Origin: Evansella vedderi
GTDB lineage: Bacteria > Bacillota > Bacilli > Bacillales > Salisediminibacteriaceae
Reading direction: 5' to 3'
Length of the DNA: 64,000 bases
Assembly (NCBI RefSeq): GCF_030813435.1
Contig: NZ_JAUSUG010000003.1
Location: forward strand, 186,001 to 250,000
Both the position numbers and the translations under genes were made by a program. This document shows positions 28,101-36,570 of the stretch, one piece after another. Every line of letters starts with the position of its first letter. Positions within the stretch are counted from its first letter, which is position 1. The notes under the pieces were generated by a model. That model worked only from the letters and a program-made list of their open reading frames with translations. It searched no databases and had not been told where the DNA came from.

Positions 28101-29783
28101 GACGACAAAATGTATGTTGGCTTTTACGTTGCCAGGGAAGCAACAATTGAAGTAAGCAATATAGAACTTACTGTTTCTGCAGCCAAAACGGATGCACCAA
28201 GAGTGGAACCACCTGCAGAACCGATTACTCCAAATTTAGAAATTTTGTCATTAGAGAAAACACCTTTAGAAAACTATGACTTAAAAATGAGAGCCAATGC
28301 TGATGGAACTGTTTCCGTTAGACAAGGTACAGAATTTATTGCCCGACATCAACGAATAGAACAAGGGGAAGTTTTCTCCTTACCTACCAACCTTAATGCA
28401 AATAGTAATACAAACTTTAGTATTTCGTTTTTACCAGACGATACGCAGTATTTGACATCCTATGATCGTATCATCCGTAACTTTACCGTCACAAACAAAA
28501 TTTTCCAAGAAGATGGGGATATTTATGTAACCGTAAACGGTACGAGTGCTGGTACAGGGTCTATTGATGATCCATTAGATATTGATACAGCTATTGATTT
28601 TGTATTGCCAGGTCAAAAAATTATTGTTGGTGGCGGCACATATTTACGTGATGCACCACTTCGTATTAGAAGGTATAACGATGGTACACCAGATGCTATG
28701 AAGTACCTTGTTGCAGCACCTGGCGAGCGTCCTGTATTTGATTTCGACAGAAGACATGATGGAATGCTCCATGAAGGAAACTACTGGCATGTAAAAGGAT
28801 TGGACTTTACCCGTGCAGGAGGAAATAGAAAAGGTTACCACATCGGCGGACACCATAACATTATTGAGAATTCCCGTTTCTATGAAAATGGTGATTCCGG
28901 TCTGCAAATTAGTCGTATTGACACAACATTAGATAATTTCGAGGATTGGCCATCCAATAACCTTATTTTAAACAGTGTAGCCTTTGATAACCGGGATCCT
29001 GCAGAAAACAATGCCGATGGTTTCGCCATTAAGCTTACTGTTGGAGAAGGGAATGTCCTAAGAGGTACAATTGCTCATAACAACGTAGATGACGGTTTTG
29101 ATTTGTATGCCAAAGTTGGTACAGGGGCAATTGGAACTGTTGTAATCGAGGATAGCCTTGCCTTTAATAATGGTACACTAACCGATGGAACGGTTGGTGG
29201 CGGTGACAAGAATGGCTTTAAACTTGGTGGAGAAGGAATTCATGTACCACATGTTATCAGAAACAGTATTGCATGGGGCAATGGAAAAGTTGGCTTCTCC
29301 AGCAACAGTAATCCAGGAGTTATCGCTGAAAATAATATTTCCTTTAATAACCTTGAAGGAAATTTAGATTTCACAACCTATTCTAATATCACACCTGATT
29401 TTACTATCGATGGGTTTATTTCTTTCCATACTGAAGAAGGAAATGGAAGAGACAGATATCCAGCTGAGTTAAAATCTGATAAAAACTTCTTATATGATGG
29501 ATCACAAACGTTAAATGCATCAGGAGAAGGATTGCCATCGGATCTCATCGATGCAATCGGAAAGATTACAGAATTTAAAAGAGATACAGACGGAAACATC
29601 GACTGGCTAGGTGTATGGGATGTGTATTTCGAATTTATGGAACAATATGAGAAGGACACTCATCCAGGAAACGGTATTGGTCACATTATGCGTGAATTAA
29701 ATAGACAAGGCAACAAAGATAAGGATGAAAAAAGAAGACTAATGGATGAGCTCCTTCCAAGGAATCCACACCCTTTACCATAA
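25134..29783 (+). CDS. Secreted multidomain pectate lyase, polysaccharide lyase family 9
   Basis: Predicted extracellular pectate or exopolygalacturonate lyase of 1549 residues. The start at 25134 follows AGGGAGGG; an earlier ATG at 25059 adds 25 residues ahead of the signal peptide. Residues 1-27 form a signal peptide with cleavage after VFA. Three related ~210-residue beta-rich modules lie at about 42-245, 247-460 and 791-1015, sharing GKIA..GI.YYFKEV and GFYVAR motifs. Four bacterial Ig-like (Big_3) domains lie at about 461-790. A further Ig-like stretch is at 1030-1125. The catalytic beta-helix starts near 1126. Asp1295, Asp1319, Asp1320 and Asp1323 reproduce the calcium-site spacing known from Pel9A. 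A lysine in DKNGFKLGG (1359 or 1363) is the likely base. There is no LPXTG or S-layer anchor. Pectin-type substrate is inferred from the family. Confidence 0.88.
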   Translation: MRKRRKHIALLMSFLLLFSNFNLMVFAEGEGQPDDDAEENEMISISSDWRGSIMGDIGTNDITYENFQITENDDDTVTMRVSNNRGKIASSDEGLAYYFKEVDPNANYTLTATAHVDSWTANNQVGFGIMLRGNVLENERDPDFTGDYVAVGALDQVMKGFYKYEDSSVQKNDWVFESTIDPAAGQEYEISLQKSGNIYILKIGDEEHRIEDYTGEINYAGLFAARNVTVTYSDVNLSIEGEVELGDWDFSAFGGNVNITNDPPRNPDPTLHEDGSVTLFASGGKIANADEGISYYFKEVPADANFEINTTATVRSFNSDSSISTPNQKSFGLMLRDEIGEHGDTSTQTSNFVALGALDIANDSIAGIKGFYKTGTENGQPGTGTLQRLSPFAELNFPAANEVYDLTIRKSGNTYVVTANGFSETIEADGLFTDNVFAGFYVARDAEVTFSDFSINVDARTVAELQVDSSNMKTEYLVGESLDLSGLVVTAVFSDGGTSVLSENDYIVTGFNSTQVGTNTITINFGGATATVDLEIVDLTITDLEIQYLPAKTEYFMGDRFDPEGLEVVGEYNDGYAYETLSRDQFHFSISGEDVDESYVFTSPGTKTVTIISTNSPEVTTSFDVMVADTEITELEIRTNPAKMQYFIGDELDLSGMVVYAVYGDGSEVRLTANEYEVSDLDTSTPGDKEVVISHKGKEVVLKLNVKERELQTLEVTSYPQTTFLIGEDFNSIGLEVSKVYDNGDKEVFVADNYTVKSDAFDNTQEGIYNIQIVPGTTDIEAISYQVTVREAKEYDFDFIMFGQSTSENRNDWSITDDGAIRLEAFAAHNAGKITGDHDGIVFYYTVLDANEDNFELSADIKVEHYAKTPHDGQESFGIMARDAIGTHGDSGVFSSNIAAVGGFAGGTRELNGTQLFVRTGVLAPDGEGSEGIQKKMLKQERPSIDNTYPNQTYRLTLAKTNSGFTGKLDDGSGIHEDIIFEPEILNVQDDKMYVGFYVAREATIEVSNIELTVSAAKTDAPRVEPPAEPITPNLEILSLEKTPLENYDLKMRANADGTVSVRQGTEFIARHQRIEQGEVFSLPTNLNANSNTNFSISFLPDDTQYLTSYDRIIRNFTVTNKIFQEDGDIYVTVNGTSAGTGSIDDPLDIDTAIDFVLPGQKIIVGGGTYLRDAPLRIRRYNDGTPDAMKYLVAAPGERPVFDFDRRHDGMLHEGNYWHVKGLDFTRAGGNRKGYHIGGHHNIIENSRFYENGDSGLQISRIDTTLDNFEDWPSNNLILNSVAFDNRDPAENNADGFAIKLTVGEGNVLRGTIAHNNVDDGFDLYAKVGTGAIGTVVIEDSLAFNNGTLTDGTVGGGDKNGFKLGGEGIHVPHVIRNSIAWGNGKVGFSSNSNPGVIAENNISFNNLEGNLDFTTYSNITPDFTIDGFISFHTEEGNGRDRYPAELKSDKNFLYDGSQTLNASGEGLPSDLIDAIGKITEFKRDTDGNIDWLGVWDVYFEFMEQYEKDTHPGNGIGHIMRELNRQGNKDKDEKRRLMDELLPRNPHPLP

Positions 29784-29795
29784 GAAAATCATAAT

Positions 29796-29829
29796 AAGAC
29801 AGGTACTCCATTGGAGTGCCTGTCTTTTT
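29796..29829 (+). terminator. Rho-independent terminator of the pectate lyase gene
   Basis: AGACAGG.ACTCC pairs with GGAGT.CCTGTCT around a 3-nt loop and is followed by five Ts, 14 bp after the stop. Confidence 0.92.
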
Positions 29830-29937
29830 AGTATGCCTTCTTTCTCTATTTCGTTTCCTATGTGGATTTCGTAATAATTCTTGGAAAATAGTTAAAAATA
29901 AGTAGACGTTTTATAATAATATAGGGGAAATTATTTA

Positions 29938-30543
29938 ATGCCTTCTTTATTGGACTTACTAACAGTTGTATCAGTATTAACTATCAATTGGGATGAAATA
30001 ATTGAATTACGTACCCTCATGAGGGACATGTTGTTTGAATATTGGCTTAGGGAAAGCTTATTTTCTTTCAATTGGTGGTTCCTTTTAGTTTCTACAATAA
30101 TCTTTTTTATTATCTGGCTTATTGTCTTAGATAAAAAAAGAATTATTGAAATTAGTGTAGTTGGTCTCTTCATTGGTACAATAGCCTTCGTCTTAGATAC
30201 GGTAGGTGTTACACTTGTATTATGGTCCTATCCTTATAAAATAATCCCTATTGTGCCGCCAATTCTTGAAATCCATAAATTCCATCTTCCAATCGTTTAT
30301 ATGATCAATTATCAATTCCTTAATAAATGGAAATCTTATTTATTAGGCACAACAATTTCTGCTTTTATTTTTTCCTTTATTTTTGAACCACTTACCGTAT
30401 GGTTGGGGATATATGAAATATATCATTGGAAGTACATCTATTCATTTCCTATCTATATTGCTATGGGAGTACTAGTTAGATGGGGAATGATTAAGGTAAA
30501 AGAAATGGAAAAGAAGAATAAAAAAACATTACCCTATAATTAA
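29938..30543 (+). CDS. CBO0543-like integral membrane protein
   Basis: A 201-residue protein with about five predicted membrane segments: roughly 43-63 (WWFLLVSTIIFFIIWLIVL), 72-95, 110-125, 133-152 and 168-185. The pattern LDTVGVTLVLWSYPYKIIPIVPP and LGIYEIYHWKYIYSFPIYI matches the CBO0543 family of uncharacterised Bacillus and Clostridium membrane proteins, from memory of the family. The ribosome binding site is weak (AGGGGA about 11 nt away). It is a single-gene unit with its own terminator, convergent with yebC2. The function is unknown. Confidence 0.75.
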   Translation: MPSLLDLLTVVSVLTINWDEIIELRTLMRDMLFEYWLRESLFSFNWWFLLVSTIIFFIIWLIVLDKKRIIEISVVGLFIGTIAFVLDTVGVTLVLWSYPYKIIPIVPPILEIHKFHLPIVYMINYQFLNKWKSYLLGTTISAFIFSFIFEPLTVWLGIYEIYHWKYIYSFPIYIAMGVLVRWGMIKVKEMEKKNKKTLPYN

Positions 30544-30579
30544 AAGAGTCCATTTTTTTACACTTGAATGGACTCTTTC
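30542..30579. terminator. Bidirectional terminator between two convergent genes
   Basis: AAAGAGTCCATT and AATGGACTCTTT form a 12-bp stem. A-rich and T-rich flanks serve both the plus-strand membrane gene and the minus-strand yebC2. Confidence 0.85.
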
Positions 30580-30584
30580 TAAGG

Positions 30585-31304
30585 TTAATCCCCAAAATCA
30601 ACATTATGGTAAACTTGCTGAACATCCTCTAAGTCTTCTAATGCGTCAACAAGCTTTTCAAACTGTTCTTGTGCATCTTCTGTTAGGGTGATATCATTTT
30701 GTGCCAGCATCGTTAGCTCTGCAACGGAGAATTCTGAAATTCCTGCATTTCTAAATGCCTGTTGTACTTCGTGGAATTGATCTGGCTCGGCATAAACAAT
30801 TACTGCGTCATCTTCTTGGACGATATCACGTGCATCTACGTCTGCTTCTAATAAAATTTCTAATACTTCCTCTTCAGATTTTCCTTCTACTCCAATAACC
30901 GCAGTGGCATCGAACATGTAATCTACTGAACCATTTACTCCCATGTTCCCACCATTTTTTTTGAAGGCAGACCGCACTTCAGCAGCAGTACGGTTAACAT
31001 TATTCGTTAATGTATCAACAATTAGCATGGATCCATTTGGCCCAAATCCTTCATAGCGAAGTTCATCATAATTTTCTTCAGCACCACCCTTTGCCTTTTC
31101 GATGGCACGGTCAATGATATGTCTTGGTACATTGTATGTTTTTGCTCGCTCCACAACTACCTTCAATGCCACGTTTAACTCCGGATCAGGTTCCCCTTGC
31201 TTTGCAGCCACATATAATTCACGGCCAAATTTTGCATAAATACGGCTCGTATTTTTATCCTTTGCCGCTTTTTTCTCTTTAATATTATTCCATTTACGCC
31301 CCAT
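30585..31304 (-). CDS. yebC2: YebC/TACO1-family translation factor (YebC2, YeeI)
   Basis: The family was long annotated as transcription regulators; recent work links it to relief of ribosome stalling at proline-rich sequences. The 239-residue protein starts [23 protein letters not shown] and contains [42 protein letters not shown] and [20 protein letters not shown]. The [13 protein letters not shown] start marks the YeeI subgroup rather than the classic YebC (MAGHSKW). The gene stands alone, with a weak ribosome binding site (GTGGAAA). Confidence 0.92.
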   Translation of the reverse strand: MGRKWNNIKEKKAAKDKNTSRIYAKFGRELYVAAKQGEPDPELNVALKVVVERAKTYNVPRHIIDRAIEKAKGGAEENYDELRYEGFGPNGSMLIVDTLTNNVNRTAAEVRSAFKKNGGNMGVNGSVDYMFDATAVIGVEGKSEEEVLEILLEADVDARDIVQEDDAVIVYAEPDQFHEVQQAFRNAGISEFSVAELTMLAQNDITLTEDAQEQFEKLVDALEDLEDVQQVYHNVDFGD

Positions 31305-31346
31305 AAAGTTTCCACTCTCTCTTTCCTTTTTGTATCTGCAAGTACA

Positions 31347-31371
31347 AGAAACCCAATAATTATGGGGTTTC
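31347..31371 (-). terminator. Hairpin downstream of the 149-aa membrane-anchored gene
   Basis: GAAACCC and GGGTTTC pair around an AT-rich loop, about 90 bp after the stop of the gene at 31462. The minus-strand tail (TTTCTTGT) is moderately U-rich. Confidence 0.5.
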
Positions 31372-31461
31372 CTGTGGAAAAAACTCTAATATTATTTTAC
31401 CAAATGGTATCGTCTATTGTCACAATTCTTTTGCAGGTCAACATCAATTCTCAATCGCATA

Positions 31462-31911
31462 TTAGCTGCTTATCTCCTCAATAAATTGATGTAACTCTGC
31501 TTGCTCTATTAAATAATAATTCCCTTCACCTCTGGCAACAAAAACATCTTCTCCATAGTTTGTTAGCCAGATTAGTTCTCCCCTTTTCACTTCACTCACG
31601 GACTGATCTTCCTGTGCTCCATCTGGAGGAAAATCAATATAAATACCCTCCGTAACCATAGGAAAGCTGTCGGAATTCATTTTACGTACATTCGAAGCCT
31701 CATTAAACCACTCTATAATATTCCTATTTTCTTCGGCAGTAACTTTCATTGAATAACTATTATGATCATCTTTTATTTGATCTCCGAAAACAAAAACAAT
31801 GGCATCTTCCGCAATAGTTTGGTGAGGAGACTTTAAATACTGCTCCCAAATTCCTACTATTCCTATTATCAGTAAAATAACTAATGAAATGATTAAAAAG
31901 ATTTTCTTCAT
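31462..31911 (-). CDS. Membrane-anchored protein of unknown function (149 aa)
   Basis: I do not recognise this protein. From the ATG at 31911 (AAGGAG, 7 nt) it begins MKKIFLIISLVILLIIGIVG, a single N-terminal membrane helix that could anchor an extracellular domain. No lipobox cysteine is present. The rest (about 30-149) is acidic and mixed alpha/beta, with WLTNYGEDVFVARGEGNYYL near the C-terminus. It is divergent from the penicillin-binding protein gene with a 257-bp shared upstream region, which hints at but does not prove a cell-envelope role. Confidence 0.7.
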   Translation of the reverse strand: MKKIFLIISLVILLIIGIVGIWEQYLKSPHQTIAEDAIVFVFGDQIKDDHNSYSMKVTAEENRNIIEWFNEASNVRKMNSDSFPMVTEGIYIDFPPDGAQEDQSVSEVKRGELIWLTNYGEDVFVARGEGNYYLIEQAELHQFIEEISS

Positions 31912-32074
31912 TTTTTTCTCCTTGCTTTGCATGATTAAGTACTCTCTAAATTAATAAATCATATCCATAGATAGTGTAACATTTTTAGTAAAAATAATTA
32001 TAGAGAAGAACACCGAAAACACTTCCTTAATAAATTTTTTATTCAATAGCTTTTATATATATAATAAGAAGGAA

Positions 32075-32105
32075 TTAACAGAATAGTGGAAATATATAGT
32101 ATAAT
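32075..32105 (+). promoter_or_regulatory. Candidate promoter of the penicillin-binding protein gene
   Basis: TTAACA (32075-32080) and a perfect TATAAT (32100-32105) are separated by 19 bp, slightly longer than optimal. The start codon follows 64 bp downstream of the -10. Confidence 0.4.
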
Positions 32106-32168
32106 AATGTAATAGATTTTTTGCTTTGGCTCAGGTAAAAATACATTGTTATGGAGAGGATAACCAGC

Positions 32169-34217
32169 ATGGCGGAAGAAAAAATAATAAAGGGTAATCA
32201 CCTTCCTTTTCGTCTGAATATTTTGTTCTTTCTTGTCTTCATACTTTTTTCTGCACTAATTTTAAGGTTAGGGGTTGTACAAATTGTTCAAGGAGAGGAG
32301 TATCAAAGGGTTCTTGAAAGAACAGTGAATATTAGTATCCCTACAGAAGCTCCAAGGGGACTAATGTATGACCGGTTCGGTAACCTCATGCTAGATAATG
32401 AAAGACTATTTACAGTGACCTATACAAATAGGAGAACATCTCAAAGTGAAATGCTAGAAACAGCAAGACAGTTAAACAAATTCATTACCCTTGAACCTAC
32501 AAGAATCAATGATCGCGACCTTCGGGAGTATTGGAGCATTCTTTTTCCTGAAGAATACAGCGAAAAATTATCTTTAGCAGAAGCGAGGGAATTAGGATTA
32601 ACAGATAGCCAAGCCCATTTAGAAAGACTTAATAAAATTACAGATGAAGAATTAGACTGGTTTTCGGATGAAGACAAGGAAGTTTTCGCACTTTGGAGAG
32701 AATTTAATGCTGGCTATAATAATATTCCACATAAAGTAAAAATAGGTCTTTCTTATGAGGAGTCAGCTTTAATAATGGAAAATTTAGAAATACTTCCTGG
32801 AGTTGATATCATACGGGACTCTCAACGTTATTTTATATTCGGTGACACCCTTAGAAGAGTTATAGGTACTGTAGGCTCTATCCATCGTGATGATATTGAC
32901 TTTTATCTAGCCAATGGGTATGCAAGAAATGAACAGGTAGGTACTAGATATATAGAAGCGCAGTACGAGGCGGTATTGAGGGGGCGTAAAGGACGATTAG
33001 AGAATTACATGGACCCTCACGGAAATTTCCTAAAAAGCCCAGAAGCACACCTTGGAAGTCGTGGGAATGACTTAATTTTAACATTCGATATGGAACTTCA
33101 ACAGCATGTGGAGCATATAATTGATTCTTACATGGAAACTTATGCTTCTTCTTTTATAGATCAGCCCGATGCATATGTTGTAGTTATGGAGCCACATACT
33201 GGAGATATATTAGCCATGGCCGGCCATAACAGCCAAGTTCGAGAAATCGGTACATTTACACATGCTTATGAAATGGGGTCTGCCATTAAGGGAGCCACTG
33301 TTTTAGCAGGGTTTGATACGGGGGTAATACAGCCTTATGAAACGATATTAGACCGAACATTAAATTTACCAGGTGCTCAACCTATAAGTTCATGGAGGAC
33401 ACTTGGAAGTGTTAACCACTTATCTGCACTAGAACGCTCTTCCAATATTTATATGATTTACGTTGCCATGAGATTAGTTGGCTATGTCCCTGGGGTCTCA
33501 GGTACAAATTGGGGTAATTATTATAAAGGTTATGATATTCTTAGAGATTATTATGCCCAATTTGGGTTAGGAGTTCAAACAGGATTGGACTTACCTAATG
33601 AATCGATTGGTATTGACGGTGGAAAGTTAAGTGAACCAGGGCGATTACTATTCCTTACCTTCGGGCAGCTTGATACTTATACTCCCTTACAATTGGCACA
33701 GTATATATCTACAATTGCAAATAACGGTTATCGTATTGCTCCAAGAGTAGTAAAGGAAATTCGTGAACCCGAAACGGAAAGGAGTAAATTAGGTCGTATA
33801 TCACAGCAAATAGAGCCTAAAGTTTTAAATAAACTTGATATAAGCGACAATTATTTGGAAGAAGTACAAAAGGGACTTTGGCTAGTAACAAATGGAGCAA
33901 ATGGGACTGCCACTCGATTTTTTGCCGGTAAACCTTATAATCCTGCTGGCAAAACAGGTACAGCACAAGACAGAGTCAATGGCATAAATGTTAACAACCA
34001 AACCTTTGCGGGTTATGCACCGTACGATAATCCTGAAGTGGCCATTTCCGTTGTTGTTCCAGGAGTAAGTATACAACAAAGCGGCGTAGCAAACTCGATG
34101 GCTGCAGAGATTCTCGATGTTTACTTTCATTTAAAAGAAATAAGACAAGGACCTTTAGAATGGAGTCCTATAGAAGATGGAGAACATGAAGAAGAAGGAG
34201 AGAATGAGGAAGAGTAA
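32169..34217 (+). CDS. Class B penicillin-binding protein (transpeptidase), PbpA/PbpH type
   Basis: Cell-wall peptidoglycan transpeptidase. With the ATG at 32169 (GGAGAGGA upstream) it has 682 residues. It has a short cytoplasmic tail, one membrane helix (about 16-37), and the PBP dimerisation domain with APRGLMYDRFGN. The transpeptidase domain has Ser371 in SAIK, Ser424-Ser425-Asn426 as the SxN motif, and Lys595 in AGKTGTAQ. All three motifs are intact. The C-terminus ends in a strongly acidic Glu-rich tail of about 15 residues. Size and motifs resemble B. subtilis PbpA/PbpH, the rod-shape elongation PBPs. It is not a SpoVD or Pbp2B type, as it lacks PASTA domains. It forms a single-gene unit. 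Confidence 0.9.
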   Translation: MAEEKIIKGNHLPFRLNILFFLVFILFSALILRLGVVQIVQGEEYQRVLERTVNISIPTEAPRGLMYDRFGNLMLDNERLFTVTYTNRRTSQSEMLETARQLNKFITLEPTRINDRDLREYWSILFPEEYSEKLSLAEARELGLTDSQAHLERLNKITDEELDWFSDEDKEVFALWREFNAGYNNIPHKVKIGLSYEESALIMENLEILPGVDIIRDSQRYFIFGDTLRRVIGTVGSIHRDDIDFYLANGYARNEQVGTRYIEAQYEAVLRGRKGRLENYMDPHGNFLKSPEAHLGSRGNDLILTFDMELQQHVEHIIDSYMETYASSFIDQPDAYVVVMEPHTGDILAMAGHNSQVREIGTFTHAYEMGSAIKGATVLAGFDTGVIQPYETILDRTLNLPGAQPISSWRTLGSVNHLSALERSSNIYMIYVAMRLVGYVPGVSGTNWGNYYKGYDILRDYYAQFGLGVQTGLDLPNESIGIDGGKLSEPGRLLFLTFGQLDTYTPLQLAQYISTIANNGYRIAPRVVKEIREPETERSKLGRISQQIEPKVLNKLDISDNYLEEVQKGLWLVTNGANGTATRFFAGKPYNPAGKTGTAQDRVNGINVNNQTFAGYAPYDNPEVAISVVVPGVSIQQSGVANSMAAEILDVYFHLKEIRQGPLEWSPIEDGEHEEEGENEEE

Positions 34218-34229
34218 TATTAAGAAAAC

Positions 34230-34258
34230 ACTCCCCAGGTCTAATTAGACTGGGGAGT
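34230..34258 (+). terminator. Stem-loop after the penicillin-binding protein gene
   Basis: ACTCCCCA pairs with TGGGGAGT, and the enclosed GTCTAATTAGAC is itself palindromic. It is 12 bp after the stop but has no T-tract. A second hairpin follows at 34319. Confidence 0.6.
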
Positions 34259-34318
34259 CGAATCTAAAGTTTATGTGATTTCTTTTACATAGTTTCCCTT
34301 ATAATAGCTATTAATAAC

Positions 34319-34343
34319 AGTGCTTCTTTTTCGAAGCACTTTT
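34319..34343. terminator. Second hairpin, convergent terminator
   Basis: AGTGCTTC and GAAGCACT pair around a 6-nt loop and are followed by TTT on the plus strand. It lies between the convergent PBP and GNAT genes. Confidence 0.65.
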
Positions 34344-34362
34344 GAGGTTACTTTTTCCTATT

Positions 34363-35244
34363 TTATAAATCCTCATTCTTATCCCACATGTTCCTATCTA
34401 CTTCGTATAAAACCCATGGTGATGACAGTTCAAAATTGTGATTTGAAGGTAGGGTTTTGGCTGCTTCCACTGATAAATCCATCCATATGTAAGTATCTCC
34501 TTCCGATTTTTCCGTTAGATGTCGAAAGTCAGTAGAAATTGTTTCCCATAACCCCTTTTGAGAAGATATATCACTCCAAGGATAAACGATATGTAAATAA
34601 TGATCCCCCTTCCTATCCTTTTTAGTAATAAGGAATCGAGTTTGATCTTCGTTTTCATAGAAAGACCAATTCATTAAATCATGCTCCTGAAAAAGATTTT
34701 TAGAAGCAGGAAAAGAGTAGTAGACTTCATATGGAAATAAGGAAAAAGAATTTAAATATTTTTGATTAAGCCAAAACTTTTTTCGTTCTAATGAATGAAT
34801 GGGGGTCCATGGTTTCGATCCAGTTTCAAGTGCTGATGTATCCTTCGTAATTGCTCCATGCAAGGGTTCGTGAGGGATTAAACCTAGCTTTTCCAAAACC
34901 CGCCGTGCAGGTAAGTTATCCATTTGTGTATTTGCTCCTATCCATTGAATTTTAGTTAGTTGGAGAGCTTCTTCTATAATGTAGGATATCAGTTCAGTAG
35001 CAAAGTTGTTTCCTCTAAACAGGCGATCACTACGCAATCTACCTAACATAGCAAAGTGGTCAGCAAAAATAGTATATCCCCCCATACTTACCATCTGATT
35101 ATCTAAGAATAGCCCATACAACCGATGATTTCCTGTGCTGAGTCTATGAAAAATACGTTCAACATAATCATCCTCAATTCCTGTATCCATCTCCTCGAAA
35201 TTTACCAAATCATCGGTGTTTAACATTCTTATATATTTATTCAA
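34363..35244 (-). CDS. GNAT-family N-acetyltransferase
   Basis: Predicted acetyl-CoA-dependent acyltransferase of unknown substrate. The 293-residue protein has the GNAT core in its first 140 residues: a beta hairpin YGLFLDNQMVSMGGYTIF, then the acetyl-CoA loop RLRSDRLFRGNNFATELISY near residues 69-88, and the ARRVLEKLGL segment near 113-122. The C-terminal 150 residues form an additional domain I cannot identify; it includes DTYIWMDLSVEAAKTLPSNH near 250. The start is TTG at 35244 with GGAGGT 9 nt upstream. It is isolated, between the PBP gene and a cluster of hairpins after rnc. Confidence 0.82.
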   Translation of the reverse strand: MNKYIRMLNTDDLVNFEEMDTGIEDDYVERIFHRLSTGNHRLYGLFLDNQMVSMGGYTIFADHFAMLGRLRSDRLFRGNNFATELISYIIEEALQLTKIQWIGANTQMDNLPARRVLEKLGLIPHEPLHGAITKDTSALETGSKPWTPIHSLERKKFWLNQKYLNSFSLFPYEVYYSFPASKNLFQEHDLMNWSFYENEDQTRFLITKKDRKGDHYLHIVYPWSDISSQKGLWETISTDFRHLTEKSEGDTYIWMDLSVEAAKTLPSNHNFELSSPWVLYEVDRNMWDKNEDL

Positions 35245-35465
35245 TGTTTTGTTACCTCCTAATTCAATCGGTATTATAGAAGCATAATTGTTTATTATAC
35301 ATTATTAATGTTATTATAAATGTTATTGGTTGGTATTTTTATGGTATTTGATTATGGGTTCGCTCTTTGAAACGCGTATTTCCCTTTTCTTCTTCCTTTC
35401 GCGTTTCATAAATTCTCTCTGAAAGGCGTACCTTTCCTGCCTAGTCCAGAAACAAAAATTTGCTC

Positions 35466-35508
35466 CTGCGGGGCTTGCGCCCCGCTTTTTGCGCTGGCGC
35501 GCAAAAAA
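35466..35508. terminator. Two tandem GC-rich hairpins
   Basis: GCGGGGC/GCCCCGC (35468-35485) is followed by TTTTT, and then TTTTTGCGC/GCGCAAAAA (35486-35507) forms a second stem. The first would terminate plus-strand transcription, although no plus-strand gene lies just upstream. The rest of the 350-bp GNAT-rnc gap is AT-rich and featureless. Confidence 0.7.
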
Positions 35509-35572
35509 AAGCCAGGTGCGGAGAATGCTTTAGATGAATGAATTCATCACAGCATTCTCCGCACCTGGCTTA
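35503..35572 (-). terminator. Long terminator of rnc
   Basis: A perfect 20-bp stem (35510-35529 with 35551-35570) encloses a loop with the inner palindrome TGAATTCA. On the minus strand it is followed by at least seven Ts. It lies 25 bp after the rnc stop and marks the new end of the fapR-to-rnc gene run. Confidence 0.92.
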
Positions 35573-35596
35573 GTCGTCGAAACGATTTTTAATTGG

Positions 35597-36355
35597 TTAA
35601 TTATCGAGTTTTTGTAGTGCTTTTTGGGCAGCCATTTGCTCTGCTTCTTTTTTTGATCTTCCGGTGCCTTTGCCTAATTGGTTGTTTTCTAGCCAGACTT
35701 CGGAGACGAATTCTCTGGCGTGGGCTGGGCCTTTTTCTTGGACGATTCGGTATTGGATGTGTCCTTGTCCTTCTCTTTGAATTAGCTCTTGTAATTGGCT
35801 TTTGTAATCCATCATGTCGGAGAAGGCTCCTCCGGCGATTTTTGGATATACATAGGCTTCTAGGAAGGAGTAGACAGATTCCATTCCTCTGTCTAAATAA
35901 AGTGCTCCTACGAAGGATTCAAAGACGTCCGCTAGCAATGCTGGACGGCGTCTGCCTCCTGTCATTTCTTCCCCTTTTCCTAGCAATACATAGTCACCGA
36001 AACTCAACTCATCAGCGATTTTCGCTAAGGATGGTTCACATACGATGGAAGCTCTGAGTTTGGTCATCTCTCCTTCACTCATGTTTTCATAATTCTTAAA
36101 CAAGTATTGTGAGATGGCCAATTCCAAAACTGCATCGCCTAAAAATTCAAGCCGTTCGTTGTCATCATGAGGTCGAATTCGATGTTCGTTCACGTATGAT
36201 GAATGGGTAAAGGCTTGGATAAATAATTCTTCGTTTTCAAAGTTTACATTTATCGAGGATAAGAATTTACGATATTTTTCTTTTTGGGCGGGTGGCATTT
36301 GCAGCTTTTTCGGTTGTTTGTTAATTCCCCTTCTAATCTTTCTTGATTGTTGCAT
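35597..36355 (-). CDS. rnc: Ribonuclease III
   Basis: Double-stranded RNA endonuclease for rRNA processing. The 252-residue form starts at ATG 36355 with GGGGGA 5 nt upstream; in-frame ATG 36367 and TTG 36379 are less well placed. The catalytic signature [17 protein letters not shown] and the second acidic site [16 protein letters not shown] are intact. A C-terminal double-stranded RNA-binding domain (about 180-250) ends [17 protein letters not shown]. In B. subtilis smc follows directly; here a strong terminator and foreign genes follow. Confidence 0.96.
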   Translation of the reverse strand: MQQSRKIRRGINKQPKKLQMPPAQKEKYRKFLSSINVNFENEELFIQAFTHSSYVNEHRIRPHDDNERLEFLGDAVLELAISQYLFKNYENMSEGEMTKLRASIVCEPSLAKIADELSFGDYVLLGKGEEMTGGRRRPALLADVFESFVGALYLDRGMESVYSFLEAYVYPKIAGGAFSDMMDYKSQLQELIQREGQGHIQYRIVQEKGPAHAREFVSEVWLENNQLGKGTGRSKKEAEQMAAQKALQKLDN

Positions 36356-36570
36356 GAGATCCCCCATCGTTTCTCTCAATAGATTTAATATTTTCCCTAT
36401 GTTAAAAGTGATTTGTTGATTTTCGTCATTTTAATATTTGCTATTTCGGCTCCTCTATTTTTCGGAGCAAATTGATGTCTATCAAGTCGCCTTCATTCTT
36501 CCTAGTAACATGGTATTAAACCCATACCGATAAAAATCAACATACCCTAACAAGAGTTAATTTAGGTTTG

